This document shows, piece by piece, positions 32,019-41,264 of a DNA stretch of 64,000 nt; positions within the stretch are counted from its first letter, which is position 1, and every line of letters begins with the position of its first letter. Source of the DNA: Amycolatopsis iheyensis (GTDB lineage: Bacteria; Actinomycetota; Actinomycetes; Mycobacteriales; Pseudonocardiaceae); assembly GCF_024703995.1 (NCBI RefSeq), contig NZ_JAMXQV010000015.1:186001-250000 (forward strand). The letters run 5' to 3'. A program made the position numbers and the translations under genes. The notes under the pieces were generated by a model. The model saw only the letters and a program-made list of their open reading frames with translations, did not search any database and was not told the DNA's origin.

Positions 32019-33437
32019 GTGCCTCCCCTCGTGATCAGGACACACTCGGCGGGCGGGGACTTCGGCCCCCTGCGTGCCGAGTTTTCGCTGCCGGAGTCGT
32101 TCGGGCCCGAGGTGCTGGCCGAGGCGGAGGCGGCGGTCCTCGACCCCCTCGCCAGCGCCGGCCCGCGCGAGGACGCGACGGACCTCCCGTTCGTCACCAT
32201 CGACCCGCCGGGCTCCAAGGACCTCGACCAGGCGATGGTCGTCGAGAAGACGGCGCACGGCTTCCGCGTGCAGTACGCGATCGCCGACCTCGCCGCGTTC
32301 GTCCCGCCCGGCGGCGCGCTGGACCGCGAATCCCGCTCGCGCGGGCAGACGCTCTACCTGCCCGACGGCAACGTCCCGCTGCACCCGCCGGTGCTCTCCG
32401 AAGGCGCGGCAAGCCTGCTGCCGGGCGAAATCCGGCCCGCGGTGCTCTGGACCATCGAGACCGACGACGCCGGCGTGCTGACCTCGACGCGGGTGCGCCG
32501 CGCACTGGTCCGGTCCACCGAGCAGTTCGACTACGAGACCGTCCAGGCCGCCCTCGACGCGGGGAACCCGCACCCGTCGGTGGCCGCGCTGCCGGAGCTC
32601 GGCCGGCGGCGGCGCGAGCTGGCCGTGCGGCGCGGCGCCGTCGAACTGCAGCTCCCGGAGCAGGAGATCAGCGGCGACCCGGACGGCGGCTGGGTGCTCG
32701 CCCGCCGCCCGCGCACCGCCGTCGACGCGTGGAACGCCGAGATCTCGCTGCTCACCGGGATGGCGGCGGCGCGGATCATGATCGACGCGCGGGTCGGCGT
32801 CCTGCGCACGCTGCCCGACCCCGAACCCGACGCCGTCGACTGGCTGCGCCGTTCGGCCGAAGCGCTCGGCATCGCGTGGGCGCCGGAAACGACCGTTTCG
32901 GAGTTCCTGTCCCGGCTGGACCCGGGCCAGCCGGCGTCGATGGCGCTCTACGCCGACACCACGCGGCTGCTGCGTGGCGCGGGCTACACGGCGTTCGACG
33001 GCGAACTGCCGGCGCTCACCACGCACGCCGGGATCGGCGGCGCGTACGCGCACGTCACGGCGCCGATCCGGCGGCTGGTCGACCGGTTCGCGACGGAGAT
33101 CTGCCTCGCCGTGTCGGCCGGGCGCGAGGTCCCGGAGTGGGTGCGGGCGGCGCTCGCGGACGTCCCGGACCGCATGATGGCGTCCGACACGCTCGCCGCG
33201 AAGGTCGAGCGGGCCTGCATCGACCAGGTCGAGGCGTGGGTGCTGGCCGAGCACATCGGCGGCGAGTTCAGCGCGGTGGTGCTGCGCGCGGACGAGAACA
33301 AGGCGGAGATCCTGGTCGAGGACCCGACGGTGATGGCGAAGTGCGCGGGGGAGAAGCTGACCGCGGGGGAGCGGATCGGGGTCCGGCTGACCGCGGTGGA
33401 CGTCGAGAAGCGGAAGGTGTCGTTCGAACGCGCATGA
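32019..33437 (+). CDS. RNB-domain ribonuclease (RNase II/R family)
   Basis: 472 residues. The RNB catalytic block TIDPPGSKDLDQAM (about residues 60-73) has the clustered aspartates that bind Mg2+ for 3'-to-5' hydrolysis of RNA. The protein is shorter than RNase R because the cold-shock domains are missing; a small beta-rich domain closes the C-terminus. Two GTG starts are possible (32019 and 32031); the first is given. The stop overlaps the next gene by four bases. This compact form is common in actinobacteria and its exact substrates are not defined. Confidence 0.88.
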   Translation: MPPLVIRTHSAGGDFGPLRAEFSLPESFGPEVLAEAEAAVLDPLASAGPREDATDLPFVTIDPPGSKDLDQAMVVEKTAHGFRVQYAIADLAAFVPPGGALDRESRSRGQTLYLPDGNVPLHPPVLSEGAASLLPGEIRPAVLWTIETDDAGVLTSTRVRRALVRSTEQFDYETVQAALDAGNPHPSVAALPELGRRRRELAVRRGAVELQLPEQEISGDPDGGWVLARRPRTAVDAWNAEISLLTGMAAARIMIDARVGVLRTLPDPEPDAVDWLRRSAEALGIAWAPETTVSEFLSRLDPGQPASMALYADTTRLLRGAGYTAFDGELPALTTHAGIGGAYAHVTAPIRRLVDRFATEICLAVSAGREVPEWVRAALADVPDRMMASDTLAAKVERACIDQVEAWVLAEHIGGEFSAVVLRADENKAEILVEDPTVMAKCAGEKLTAGERIGVRLTAVDVEKRKVSFERA

Positions 33438-34204
33438 CTCTGGTCGACGATCTCGGGGAGCCGGTGCCGGTGCGCGGCCCGGTTTCGCGCGTGGTGTCGC
33501 TGGTGCCGTCGCTGACCGAGGCGGTCGAGGTCAGCGCACCCGGCCGGCTCGCCGGCGCGACGGACTACTGCACGCACCCGGCCGCGCTGGACGTCCCGCG
33601 GGTCGGCGGGTCGAAGTACCCGAAGCTCGACCGCGTGCTGGACCTGGCGCCCGACCTGGTGCTGGCCAACTCGGAGGAGAACCGCCCGGAGGACGTGGAA
33701 CGCCTGCGCGCCAACGGGATACCGGTCTGGGTGATGGCGGCGTCGGCGACGGTCCCGGCGGCGCTGGGCTCGCTGCGGCGGATCCTCACCCAGGCGTACG
33801 AGCTGGCGGAGCCGGACTGGCTCGTGACGGCGGAGGAGGTCTGGCGCGAGGTCCGGCCGGCGCGGTTCCACGCGGTGGTGCCGGTGTGGCGTAAGCCGTG
33901 GATCGTCGTGGGCCGCGAGACGTTCGCGGGTGACGTCCTGCGCCGGGTCGGCGTGGCGAACGTCTACGCGGACTCGGCGGAGCGGTACCCGCGACCGGAC
34001 GTCGAGGAGCTGCGGGCGCACCTGCGCGCGGACGCGGACCTGCTGGTGCTGCCGGACGAGCCGTACTTGTTCACCGAGGAGGACGGTCCGGACCACTTCC
34101 CGGACGCGCGGCACGTGCTGGTCTCGGGGCGGCACCTCACCTGGTACGGACCTTCGCTGGTCGACGCGCACGCCGCGTTGACGGAGGCGCTGGCGGGGCT
34201 GTGA
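33434..34204 (+). CDS. BtuF-like helical-backbone metal-chelate binding protein without signal peptide
   Basis: 256 residues with the class III periplasmic-binding fold: RVVSLVPSLTEAVEV near the start, DLAPDLVLANSEENR, a backbone helix, and the second lobe RPWIV-like RKPWIVVGRETFAGDVL. Relatives bind vitamin B12 or siderophores outside the cell for ABC importers. Here no signal peptide, lipobox or ABC genes exist, and the gene is translationally coupled (ATGA) to a ribonuclease. It is therefore probably cytoplasmic with a different ligand or role. Its last 68 bases overlap the convergent hypothetical gene. Confidence 0.8.
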   Translation: MTLVDDLGEPVPVRGPVSRVVSLVPSLTEAVEVSAPGRLAGATDYCTHPAALDVPRVGGSKYPKLDRVLDLAPDLVLANSEENRPEDVERLRANGIPVWVMAASATVPAALGSLRRILTQAYELAEPDWLVTAEEVWREVRPARFHAVVPVWRKPWIVVGRETFAGDVLRRVGVANVYADSAERYPRPDVEELRAHLRADADLLVLPDEPYLFTEEDGPDHFPDARHVLVSGRHLTWYGPSLVDAHAALTEALAGL

Positions 34205-34469
34205 AGTCGAAGCCGCGGGCGAGCGCGGCGCGGACGGCTTCGGCGACTTCGGCGGGCCGGATCGGCTCGGTTTGCCTGTGCAGCCAGTTGTCCGGCCGCG
34301 GCCGCCCCGTGTCGACGACGAGGGTGGCGCCGGGCCGCTCGGCGAGTTCGACCGCGAAGGTCATCGCGGCGCCTAGCCCCTGCGAGTAGGTCGGCTTGGG
34401 CCGGACCGACCAGCGGTAGCCGGCGCCGTCGACCGTGATGAGCCGCGAACCCTTGCGCGCCAACGTCAT
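34137..34469 (-). CDS. Conserved hypothetical protein
   Basis: 110 residues. The first 90 (ARKGSRLITVDGAGYRW, then RPDNWL and PAEVAEAVRAALARGF) match a small actinobacterial family of unknown function with a predicted alpha/beta fold. The last 20 residues are Arg/Pro-rich and run antisense through the end of the neighbouring gene, which may be a recent loss of the original stop. No operon partner. Confidence 0.7.
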   Translation of the reverse strand: MTLARKGSRLITVDGAGYRWSVRPKPTYSQGLGAAMTFAVELAERPGATLVVDTGRPRPDNWLHRQTEPIRPAEVAEAVRAALARGFDFTAPPAPPSTRRARRPAKVRTR

Positions 34470-34494
34470 GGACTGAACCTACGCCGGGGCCGGG

Positions 34495-35004
34495 TCATCG
34501 GCGATCGAGTTTCCGCAGCCAGGCTTCGAGGCGGTCGAAGTGCTCGCCGGTCAGGCCGGTGTGCGCGTCGACCGGGATCAGCTCTGTCGGGATGTCCGCC
34601 CGGCGCTCGAGAAAGCGCCGCCGGGCGTCCGGGAACAGGTCGAAGTCGTCGTCGAACCAGGCCAGGGGGCGGCCCGCCGCGAAACGGGCCACCGGGCCGA
34701 ACTTCCACGTCGGCTGCGGCCCGGCGAACTCGACCACCGGCAGCGGCGGCAGCCCGATCGCCGGGCCGACCTGGCGGTTCGCCCGGTGCTCCCAGCTGGT
34801 CGCCCAGGCCAGTTCCGCGTCGGCGGAAGCGGCCAGGGCGAGCAGCGTGGGGCCGTGCGAGGGGTTCAGCCAGATCCGCAACCGCTTGCGGCTCCACCGG
34901 GAGAGCCGCAGCGGGTGCTCGACGTAGCCGGCGGGCTTCGCGTGGCGGGGCGCCGCCCACGGGCTCAGCGGGCCGTCGACGTCGAGCAGGATCAGCGGTC
35001 TCAC
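34495..35004 (-). CDS. HAD-like phosphatase-domain protein
   Basis: 169 residues. LILLDVDGPLSPW at residues 4-16 is the HAD motif I (DxDG), TSW near residue 69 is a motif II candidate, and WFDDDFDLF at about 118-126 supplies motif IV aspartates. These proteins cleave phosphate esters; no cap domain is obvious, so a macromolecular or small polar substrate could be used. GTG start at 35004; the neighbouring ATG would run into an immediate stop. Five bases separate it from the aldehyde dehydrogenase stop upstream, so it may be the last gene of the GABA operon. Confidence 0.75.
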   Translation of the reverse strand: MRPLILLDVDGPLSPWAAPRHAKPAGYVEHPLRLSRWSRKRLRIWLNPSHGPTLLALAASADAELAWATSWEHRANRQVGPAIGLPPLPVVEFAGPQPTWKFGPVARFAAGRPLAWFDDDFDLFPDARRRFLERRADIPTELIPVDAHTGLTGEHFDRLEAWLRKLDRR

Positions 35005-35009
35005 ATGGC

Positions 35010-36437
35010 TTACAGCGTCAAACCCGTCAACACCGTTACCCGCTCCTCGGTGAAGTCCGCCATCGCCGACGCCGGGCCCTCGCGGCCGACACCCGAGTCC
35101 TTCACCCCGCCGTAGGGCATCTGGTCCGCGCGGAAGCTCGGCACGTCGCCCACGAGCACCCCGCCCACGCGAAGCGCCGCCGACACCTCGAACGCCGTCG
35201 GCAGGTCGCGGGTGAACACGCCCGCCTGCAGGCCGAACCGCGACGCGTTGATCCGCTCCACACCCTCGGCCACCGACGACACCCGGACCAGCGAAACCAC
35301 CGGCCCGAACACCTCCTCGGCCATCACCGACGCGTCTTCGGGGACGTCCGCCAGCACCGTCGGCTCCACCGTGGCGCCCGATCGCCCGCCGCCGGCCAGC
35401 AGACGAGCGCCCGACGACACCGCCGCGGAAACCCACGACTCGACCCGTGAAGCAGCGTCGACGTTGATCAGCGGGCCGACGTCCACGCCGTCCGCGCGCG
35501 GGTCGCCCGTGCGCAGCGAAGCGACCTGCTCGACGACCTTCGAAGCCAAAGCGTCGTAAACGGAAGAGTGCACGTACACCCGCTGCACCGAGATGCACGA
35601 CTGCCCCGCCTGGTACATCGCGAACGTCGCGATCCGCTGGGCCGCGAAGTCGAGGTCCGTCCAATCGGGACAGACCAGCACCGCGCCGTTGCCGCCCAGT
35701 TCCAAGGCCACGTGCTTGCGCGGGACGCGATCGCGGATCGCCCAGCCGACCGGGACCGAGCCGGTGAACGACACCACCGGCAGGCGCGGGTCCTCGACGA
35801 GGCGGGACGACGTCTCGTTGTCCACCGGCAGGATCGACCACGAACCCGCCGGGAGATCGGTGGCAGCCAGGATCTCACCCAGCAGCAACGCCGTCAGCGG
35901 CGTCGCCGGCGCGGGCTTGAGCACGATCGGCGCGCCCACCGCGATCGCCGGCGCCACCTTGTGCGCCACCAGGTTCAGCGGGAAGTTGAACGGCGTGATG
36001 CCCAGCACCGGCCCGCGCGGGACGCGCCGGACCAGCGCCAGCCTGCCGGTGCCGCCCGGGTCGGTGTCGAGGCGCTGCAGCTCGCCCGAGAAGCGGCGCG
36101 CTTCCTCGGCGGCCCAGCGGAACGTCGACACCGCGCGCCCGACCTCGCCGCGCGCCCACTTCAGCGGCTTGCCCGACTCGGCCGTGATCAGTTGTGCGAT
36201 CTCCTCGGACCGCTCACCCAACGCCCGGGACACGTGGTCCAACGCCCCGGCGCGGACGTGCGCGGGCAGCGTCGCGAACTCGTCGGCGACGTCGTGCGCG
36301 GCCTGCACCGCGGCCTCGACGTCCGAAGCCGACGGCACGAAGTGCGACCCGGCCGAGGAGCCGTCGAAGGAGTGGCGGACGTCGACCGAAGAACCGCCGG
36401 TCACCGGCTTTCCGGCGACCCAGAAGGGGAAAGTCAT
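35010..36437 (-). CDS. Aldehyde dehydrogenase, likely succinate-semialdehyde oxidising
   Basis: 475 residues. The NAD-binding region contains GITPFNFPLN and FTGSVPVG; the catalytic elements are LELGGNGAV (general base Glu) and GQSCISVQR (nucleophile Cys), followed by EEVFGPV. The gene overlaps gabT by four bases, so oxidation of the succinate semialdehyde made by GabT to succinate is the most economical role. Sequence is closer to the broad ALDH group with GQSCI than to classical GabD, so substrate preference is inferred from context. ATG start at 36437. Confidence 0.85.
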   Translation of the reverse strand: MTFPFWVAGKPVTGGSSVDVRHSFDGSSAGSHFVPSASDVEAAVQAAHDVADEFATLPAHVRAGALDHVSRALGERSEEIAQLITAESGKPLKWARGEVGRAVSTFRWAAEEARRFSGELQRLDTDPGGTGRLALVRRVPRGPVLGITPFNFPLNLVAHKVAPAIAVGAPIVLKPAPATPLTALLLGEILAATDLPAGSWSILPVDNETSSRLVEDPRLPVVSFTGSVPVGWAIRDRVPRKHVALELGGNGAVLVCPDWTDLDFAAQRIATFAMYQAGQSCISVQRVYVHSSVYDALASKVVEQVASLRTGDPRADGVDVGPLINVDAASRVESWVSAAVSSGARLLAGGGRSGATVEPTVLADVPEDASVMAEEVFGPVVSLVRVSSVAEGVERINASRFGLQAGVFTRDLPTAFEVSAALRVGGVLVGDVPSFRADQMPYGGVKDSGVGREGPASAMADFTEERVTVLTGLTL

Positions 36438-37789
36438 GCGCGAGCCTCCGTGCGGACAGCGTGCTCGAGGACCGAGAGGCCCTCGTCGAGCAGGTCGTTG
36501 GACAGGGACAGGGGCGGCAGCAGCCGGACGACGTTGCCGTAGGTGCCGCAGGTCAGCACCACCACGCCGGCCCGGTGGCAGGCCGCCGCGACGCGCTTGG
36601 TGAGGTCGGCGTCCGGCTCCGAAGTCCCCGGGCGGACGAACTCCGCCGCCAGCATCGCGCCGCGCCCGCGGACGTCACCGAGCACGCCGGTCTCGGCGGC
36701 CAGCGCCCGCAGCCGCGGCAGCACAGCGTTCTCGATGCGCTTCGCCGACGAAGCCAGGTCTTCCGACTTCATCGTCTCGATCGACCCCAAGGCGGCCGCG
36801 CAGGCGATCGGGTTGCCGCCGTACGTGCCGCCGAGGCCACCCGGCCCGACCGCGTCGAGGAGGGAAGCGCGGCCGGTGACCGCCGAGAGCGGCAGGCCGC
36901 CGGCGATGCCCTTGGCCGTGGCGATCAGATCGGGGACGACGTCCTCGTCCGAGGAAGCGAACCAGGAACCGGTGCGGCAGAAGCCCGTCTGGACTTCGTC
37001 GGCGACGAACACGACGCCGTTTTCCCTACACCACGCCGAAATCGCGGGCAGGAAGCCGCGTGCCGGCTCGATGAAGCCGCCCTCGCCCTGGATCGGCTCG
37101 AGCACCACCGCGGCGACCTGGTCGCCGCCGATCTGCTTCTCGATCCGGTCGATGGCCAGCGCGGCGGCTTCGGGGCCGGACAGACCGTCGCGGTACGGGT
37201 ACGAGCCCGGCACGCGGTAGACCTCGGGCGCGAACGGGCCGAAGCCGTGCTTGTAGGGCACCGACTTCGCGGTCATGCCCATGGTCAGGTTGGTGCGGCC
37301 GTGGTAGGCGTGGTCGAACACGACGACGGCCTGGCGCCCGGTCGCGACGCGCGCGATCTTCACCGCGTTCTCGACGGCTTCGGCGCCGGAGTTGAACAGG
37401 ACCGACTTCTTCGCGTGGTCGCCCGGCGTCAGCTCGGCCAGCGCCTCGCAGACCTCGACGTACCCCTCGTACGGCGCGACCATGAAGCAGGTGTGGGCGA
37501 ACCGGCCGGCCTGCTCGCGGACGCGGTCGACGACGGCCGGCGCGGAGTGCCCGACGTTGGTCACCGCGATGCCGGAGCCGAAGTCGATCAGGACATTGTC
37601 GTCGGCGTCGGTGAGCAGGCCGCCGCTCGCCGAGGTGACGTAGACGGGCAGCACCGAGCTGACCCCGGCGGCGACGGCGTTCGCGCGGCGCTCCTGCAGC
37701 TCGCGCGAGACGGGGCCGGGGATCTCGGTGCGCAGCCTGCGCTGCCGGGGCGCCGGGGCCTGCGGCTCGGCGGTGGTGCTTGCGGTCAC
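36434..37789 (-). CDS. gabT: 4-aminobutyrate--2-oxoglutarate aminotransferase
   Basis: 451 residues, class III PLP aminotransferase. The Schiff-base lysine lies in TAKGIAGGLPLSAV, the PLP-phosphate and ring contacts in FNSGAEAVENAVK and VFVADEVQTGFCRTG. It converts GABA plus 2-oxoglutarate to succinate semialdehyde plus glutamate. GTG start with CAGGAG eight bases upstream. It is the first gene of an operon with the aldehyde dehydrogenase and diverges from a PucR regulator, the usual arrangement for induction by the amine. Confidence 0.93.
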   Translation of the reverse strand: MTASTTAEPQAPAPRQRRLRTEIPGPVSRELQERRANAVAAGVSSVLPVYVTSASGGLLTDADDNVLIDFGSGIAVTNVGHSAPAVVDRVREQAGRFAHTCFMVAPYEGYVEVCEALAELTPGDHAKKSVLFNSGAEAVENAVKIARVATGRQAVVVFDHAYHGRTNLTMGMTAKSVPYKHGFGPFAPEVYRVPGSYPYRDGLSGPEAAALAIDRIEKQIGGDQVAAVVLEPIQGEGGFIEPARGFLPAISAWCRENGVVFVADEVQTGFCRTGSWFASSDEDVVPDLIATAKGIAGGLPLSAVTGRASLLDAVGPGGLGGTYGGNPIACAAALGSIETMKSEDLASSAKRIENAVLPRLRALAAETGVLGDVRGRGAMLAAEFVRPGTSEPDADLTKRVAAACHRAGVVVLTCGTYGNVVRLLPPLSLSNDLLDEGLSVLEHAVRTEARA

Positions 37790-37891
37790 GGCGTGCTCCT
37801 GGGGAAGTCGGTGGACGTCCTCAGGATGAGCGGTTACCGGACGGTCGTCAGCTGGACGTTCCGGCTATTTCGAAGCGTATGGTTGGCCGTT

Positions 37892-39331
37892 ATGGCACTC
37901 ACGCTGGCCGGACTGGCCGCCGAGCGCCCGCTCGGGCTGCGGGTGCTGACCGGCGAAGACCTCCTCGATCGCCCGATCGGGTGGGTGCACCCGACCGAGC
38001 TGACCGACCCGCAGGCGTTCCTCGAGGGCGGTGAGCTGCTGCTGACGACCGGCCTGGCCCTGGACGAGGAGACGGCGCCGGCCTACGTCCGCCGGCTGGT
38101 CGAGGCGGGGGTGGCCGGGCTCGGCTTCGGCGTCGGGCTGAGCCACGACGCGGTCCCGCGCGCCCTCGTGGCGACCGCGGCCGAGGTGGGGCTGCCGGTG
38201 CTGGAGGTGCCGAAGAAGACGCCGTTCATCGCGATCACCCGCGCGGTTTCGCGGGCGGTGGCGGCGGACGAGTACGCGACGACGGTCCGCATCGGCAAGG
38301 CCCAGCAGGAGCTGACCCGCACGGCGGTCGGCAAGGGCGGCCCGGCGGGGGTGCTGCGGAAGCTGGCGAAGCTCGTCGACGGCTGGGTGCTGCTGCTCGA
38401 ACGCACCACGGTCATCGAGGCCGCCCCGGCCGGCGCCCGCGCGTACGCCCCCGCGCTGCGGGAGGAGCTGGAGCGCCTCCGCGCCGGCACCCGGGTCTTC
38501 GCGCTCGACGGCGACGAGGTCGTGCTGCAGACCCTCGACACCAGCGCGCGCCGGGTGCTCGCCGTCGGCGCTTCGCTCGACACTGCCGGGCGGCACATCG
38601 TCAACACCGCGGTGTCGGTCCTTTCCCTGGCGCTGGAACAGGATCGTGCGCAGGCCGCGGCGCGGGAGGCGTTGCGGACCGGGCTGCTGGAGCTGCTGGT
38701 GGGTGGCCAGGCCGAACTCGCGCTGCGGGTGCTGGCCGAAGCCGGTGGCGCGCCACCGCGTGCGCCGTGGTCGGTGCTGGTGTTCGCCGGCCCGCCCGCC
38801 GCCCGGCGCAAGCTGCTCGGCGCGCTGGAGAGCGAGCCCGTGTTCGCGGCGCGGCGTGGTTCTTCGGTGGTGGCGGTCGGTCCGGTCGACCCGGCGGCGG
38901 AGGCGGCGGCGCGGATCGGCGGCCTGCACGGCGGGGTGGCGGGCCCGGTGTCCACAACGGACTTCGCGGCCGGCCTGGCGCAGGCGGAGCTGGCGGCCGA
39001 GGCCGCGCTGACGGAGGACAAGGCCCTCGTCTCGGCGGCGGAGCACACCGCCCGCGGGCTGCTTTCGCTGATCGAACCCGCGGTGGCGCAAGCGTTTGCG
39101 CGTGGCGTGCTCACCCCGCTGCGCGAGCACGACGAGAACGGCCGCGGTGACCTGGAGACGTCGTTGCGCTGCTGGCTGGAGCACCACGGGCACTGGGATG
39201 TGGCGGCGACGCGGCTGGGCGTGCACCGGCACACGCTGCGGAACCGGATCCGGAAGGCGGCGGAGCTGCTGGGCCGGGACCTGGACTCGCCGGGCGTGCG
39301 GGCGGAGCTGTGGGTGGCGCTGCAGGCTTGA
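37892..39331 (+). CDS. PucR-family transcriptional regulator
   Basis: 479 residues. An N-terminal PucR ligand domain (about 5-125, with GWVHPTELTDPQAFLEGGELLLTTG), a GGDEF-like middle region, and a C-terminal helix-turn-helix (about 420-475: GHWDVAATRLGVHRHTLRNR). PucR proteins activate purine, GABA or polyamine catabolic genes. It diverges from gabT with 102 bases between the starts, so control of that operon is likely. The ATG at 37892 fits the family start (ALTLAGLAA); a longer frame upstream is open but lacks family resemblance. Confidence 0.9.
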   Translation: MALTLAGLAAERPLGLRVLTGEDLLDRPIGWVHPTELTDPQAFLEGGELLLTTGLALDEETAPAYVRRLVEAGVAGLGFGVGLSHDAVPRALVATAAEVGLPVLEVPKKTPFIAITRAVSRAVAADEYATTVRIGKAQQELTRTAVGKGGPAGVLRKLAKLVDGWVLLLERTTVIEAAPAGARAYAPALREELERLRAGTRVFALDGDEVVLQTLDTSARRVLAVGASLDTAGRHIVNTAVSVLSLALEQDRAQAAAREALRTGLLELLVGGQAELALRVLAEAGGAPPRAPWSVLVFAGPPAARRKLLGALESEPVFAARRGSSVVAVGPVDPAAEAAARIGGLHGGVAGPVSTTDFAAGLAQAELAAEAALTEDKALVSAAEHTARGLLSLIEPAVAQAFARGVLTPLREHDENGRGDLETSLRCWLEHHGHWDVAATRLGVHRHTLRNRIRKAAELLGRDLDSPGVRAELWVALQA

Positions 39332-39365
39332 GCAACGTCGGCACCGCGCCGGGCGTCCCCTTCAC

Positions 39366-39743
39366 GTGGCCTACAAACGCGCGGCACTCATAGCCCTCGG
39401 GGTCGTGCTCCTCGCTGGGGGCGGTCTCGCGTTCCTGCCCTGGACGGCCAACCACTTCGGCTACGCCCTGCCCGGCGACCACGGATTGCCGTACCGCATC
39501 CACCACGCCGGCCGCGACTACCGCAGCTACGCCACCTGCGCCGGCGCGGGCTGGTGCCACGACGAGCCGTACTGCGTGCCGGGGAACAACGTCGCCATGA
39601 CGGCGGTCGACGAGGTCGGCACCTGGTTCGGCCCGTCGCACGTCGTCTACACCGCCGAGCGGCCCGACGGCCTTCCGCTGGGCCTTCTCGTCCAAGCCGG
39701 GCCGGACTGCTACGTCGGCTACTCGCTGATGGGCGGGCCCTAG
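39366..39743 (+). CDS. Small secreted or membrane-anchored hypothetical protein
   Basis: 125 residues. A basic start and one hydrophobic helix (about 5-22) form a signal or anchor. The outer part contains four cysteines (TCAGAGWC, YCVPG and PDCYVG), probably two disulfides, with many aromatic residues. I do not recognise the family. GTG start; no clear ribosome site. Its last four bases overlap the convergent Cache-protein gene. Confidence 0.6.
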   Translation: MAYKRAALIALGVVLLAGGGLAFLPWTANHFGYALPGDHGLPYRIHHAGRDYRSYATCAGAGWCHDEPYCVPGNNVAMTAVDEVGTWFGPSHVVYTAERPDGLPLGLLVQAGPDCYVGYSLMGGP

Positions 39744-40456
39744 TCCCCGGTCACCAGCACGATCGGTGAGTCACCACACCGCCGCAACGACGGCCCGGGT
39801 TCCGCGCCCGACGACCACCACGCCGGGACGTCGGCCTCCCGCACCAGCGAGCCCGTCGGCTGCCGGACGCTGTTGGCCACGATCACCCGCCCCTGCGCGT
39901 TCAGCAACGCCGCTCCGCGGCCCAGCGACCGCAACCGGGGACGCACCGCCCGCTCGAACTCGCGCACGTAGACGTCCGCTCCCACGACACCCGCGAAAGA
40001 ACCCCCGCGGGACACCGGAATCGTGAACGTCAGCGTGTACTCGTCGGTGCACAGGTAATCCACGTACGGCCCGTTGATGTGCCGCCGGCCGGTGTCGCGG
40101 GGGACCGTGAACCACGACTGGCGCGTGTAGTCCAGGAAGTTCTCGCTGCCCGGGTCCAGGCTGATGAACAGCTGCGACGGCGGCGAACCGGCCGTCCACC
40201 ACTCGAAGCCGAACTCCGAATCGGCCAGCACCCGCGGCGCGCTGACGAAGCCCGCGCCGATGACCAAACCGCCGAGGGCCTCGATGACCTGCGGGCGGAT
40301 CCGGTGCAGCGCCGCCGCCGCCGGGGTCTCGGCCAGCACCGACTCGGCGGCCGCCAGCAGGGGCTTGAGTCGCTCGAAAACGCCTTCCACCAACGCCGAA
40401 ACCTGCTCGACGACCTCGTCGCCGACGGGCGTGCGGGTGTCGTTCACGGTCCTCAC
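39740..40456 (-). CDS. Free-standing Cache-domain sensor protein
   Basis: 238 residues. A helical N-terminus (about 10-70) leads to a Cache/PAS-like domain (about 75-230; PVSRGGSFAGVVGADVYVREF and RVIVANSV are typical strands). Cache domains normally sense small molecules outside the cell as part of kinases or chemoreceptors. Here no membrane helix, signal peptide or output domain exists, so it must sense a cytoplasmic ligand or act with a partner. It lies 24 bases after a GntR-type regulator on the same strand, suggesting that pair works together. GTG start at 40456. Confidence 0.78.
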   Translation of the reverse strand: MRTVNDTRTPVGDEVVEQVSALVEGVFERLKPLLAAAESVLAETPAAAALHRIRPQVIEALGGLVIGAGFVSAPRVLADSEFGFEWWTAGSPPSQLFISLDPGSENFLDYTRQSWFTVPRDTGRRHINGPYVDYLCTDEYTLTFTIPVSRGGSFAGVVGADVYVREFERAVRPRLRSLGRGAALLNAQGRVIVANSVRQPTGSLVREADVPAWWSSGAEPGPSLRRCGDSPIVLVTGD

Positions 40457-40480
40457 CTCGATGCGCGGTTGGGGCGAATC

Positions 40481-41215
40481 CTACGGGGCGAGCAAGCCGA
40501 GGTGCACGTCCGCGAGCCGGTCGAGGGCGCCCAGGATGTGTTCCTCGGTGAGCTTGCGGGCCAGCTCGCCGTCGGCGGCGTCGATCGCGGCGGTGATCGC
40601 GGCGTGCTCCTCGTGGGAGTGCGCCCCGGGGTCGAGCGGCAGCCACAGCAGCCCGCCGCGCTCGCTCTGCAGGTGGAGCTCTTCGTGCGTGAGCCGCGGC
40701 GACTGCGCGGCCGCGGCGACCTCCAGGTGGAACTGCCGCTCCGCCCGCGTGACGTCGGGGCCGTGCGCCGTCCGGAGGTCTTCGGTCGCCAGCCGCAGCC
40801 GGGCGACGTCTTCGGGTGAGCTGCGCTCGGCGGCGAGCTTCGCGGCGGCCCCGGCGATCGCCAGGTAGTGGTCGCCGACGTCGCGCAGGTCCGAGAGCGA
40901 CACCTCGCGCAGCCGCGAGCGCCACGCGTCCGGCGGCGGGTTGGCCGGCGCGCGCACGAAGCTGCCGCCGCTGCGCCCCCGCCGGGTCTCGACCAGCCCC
41001 TGCTGCCGCAACGCCACGAGCGCTTCCCGGACCGTCACGGTCGAGACGCCGAACTGCGCGCTCAAGTCGGCTTCGCTCGGCAGCTGCTCCTCGTCGGCGA
41101 GCAGGCCGAGCGTGATGGCGTCGGCCAGCCGCGCCGCCACCGCTTCCGCCCGGCCGACCTGGCCGAGCGGCGCGAACATGGCGGACCGCGCGCTGTGCGA
41201 CATGCCCTTGCGCAT
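40481..41215 (-). CDS. GntR-family regulator, FadR subfamily
   Basis: 244 residues. A winged helix-turn-helix (about 25-90: LPSEADLSAQFGVSTVTVREAL) precedes an all-helical FCD ligand domain with metal-binding His residues (QFHLEVAAAA and HEEHAAITAAI). FCD regulators usually repress catabolic genes until a carboxylate or amine metabolite binds. GAAGGG lies seven bases before the ATG. It diverges from the aminobutyraldehyde dehydrogenase/polyamine transporter operon and is followed by the Cache protein. Probable targets are both divergent units. Confidence 0.9.
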   Translation of the reverse strand: MRKGMSHSARSAMFAPLGQVGRAEAVAARLADAITLGLLADEEQLPSEADLSAQFGVSTVTVREALVALRQQGLVETRRGRSGGSFVRAPANPPPDAWRSRLREVSLSDLRDVGDHYLAIAGAAAKLAAERSSPEDVARLRLATEDLRTAHGPDVTRAERQFHLEVAAAAQSPRLTHEELHLQSERGGLLWLPLDPGAHSHEEHAAITAAIDAADGELARKLTEEHILGALDRLADVHLGLLAP

Positions 41216-41264
41216 CGTGACCCTTCACCGGTCGGCGTACCCGTTCGCACCAATCTTGCCTGAT

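Noticed and set aside
39096..39365. Longer N-terminal version of the 125-residue Cys protein
   Set aside because: The upstream extension runs out of frame through the PucR helix-turn-helix, and the hydrophobic anchor begins right after the GTG at 39366.
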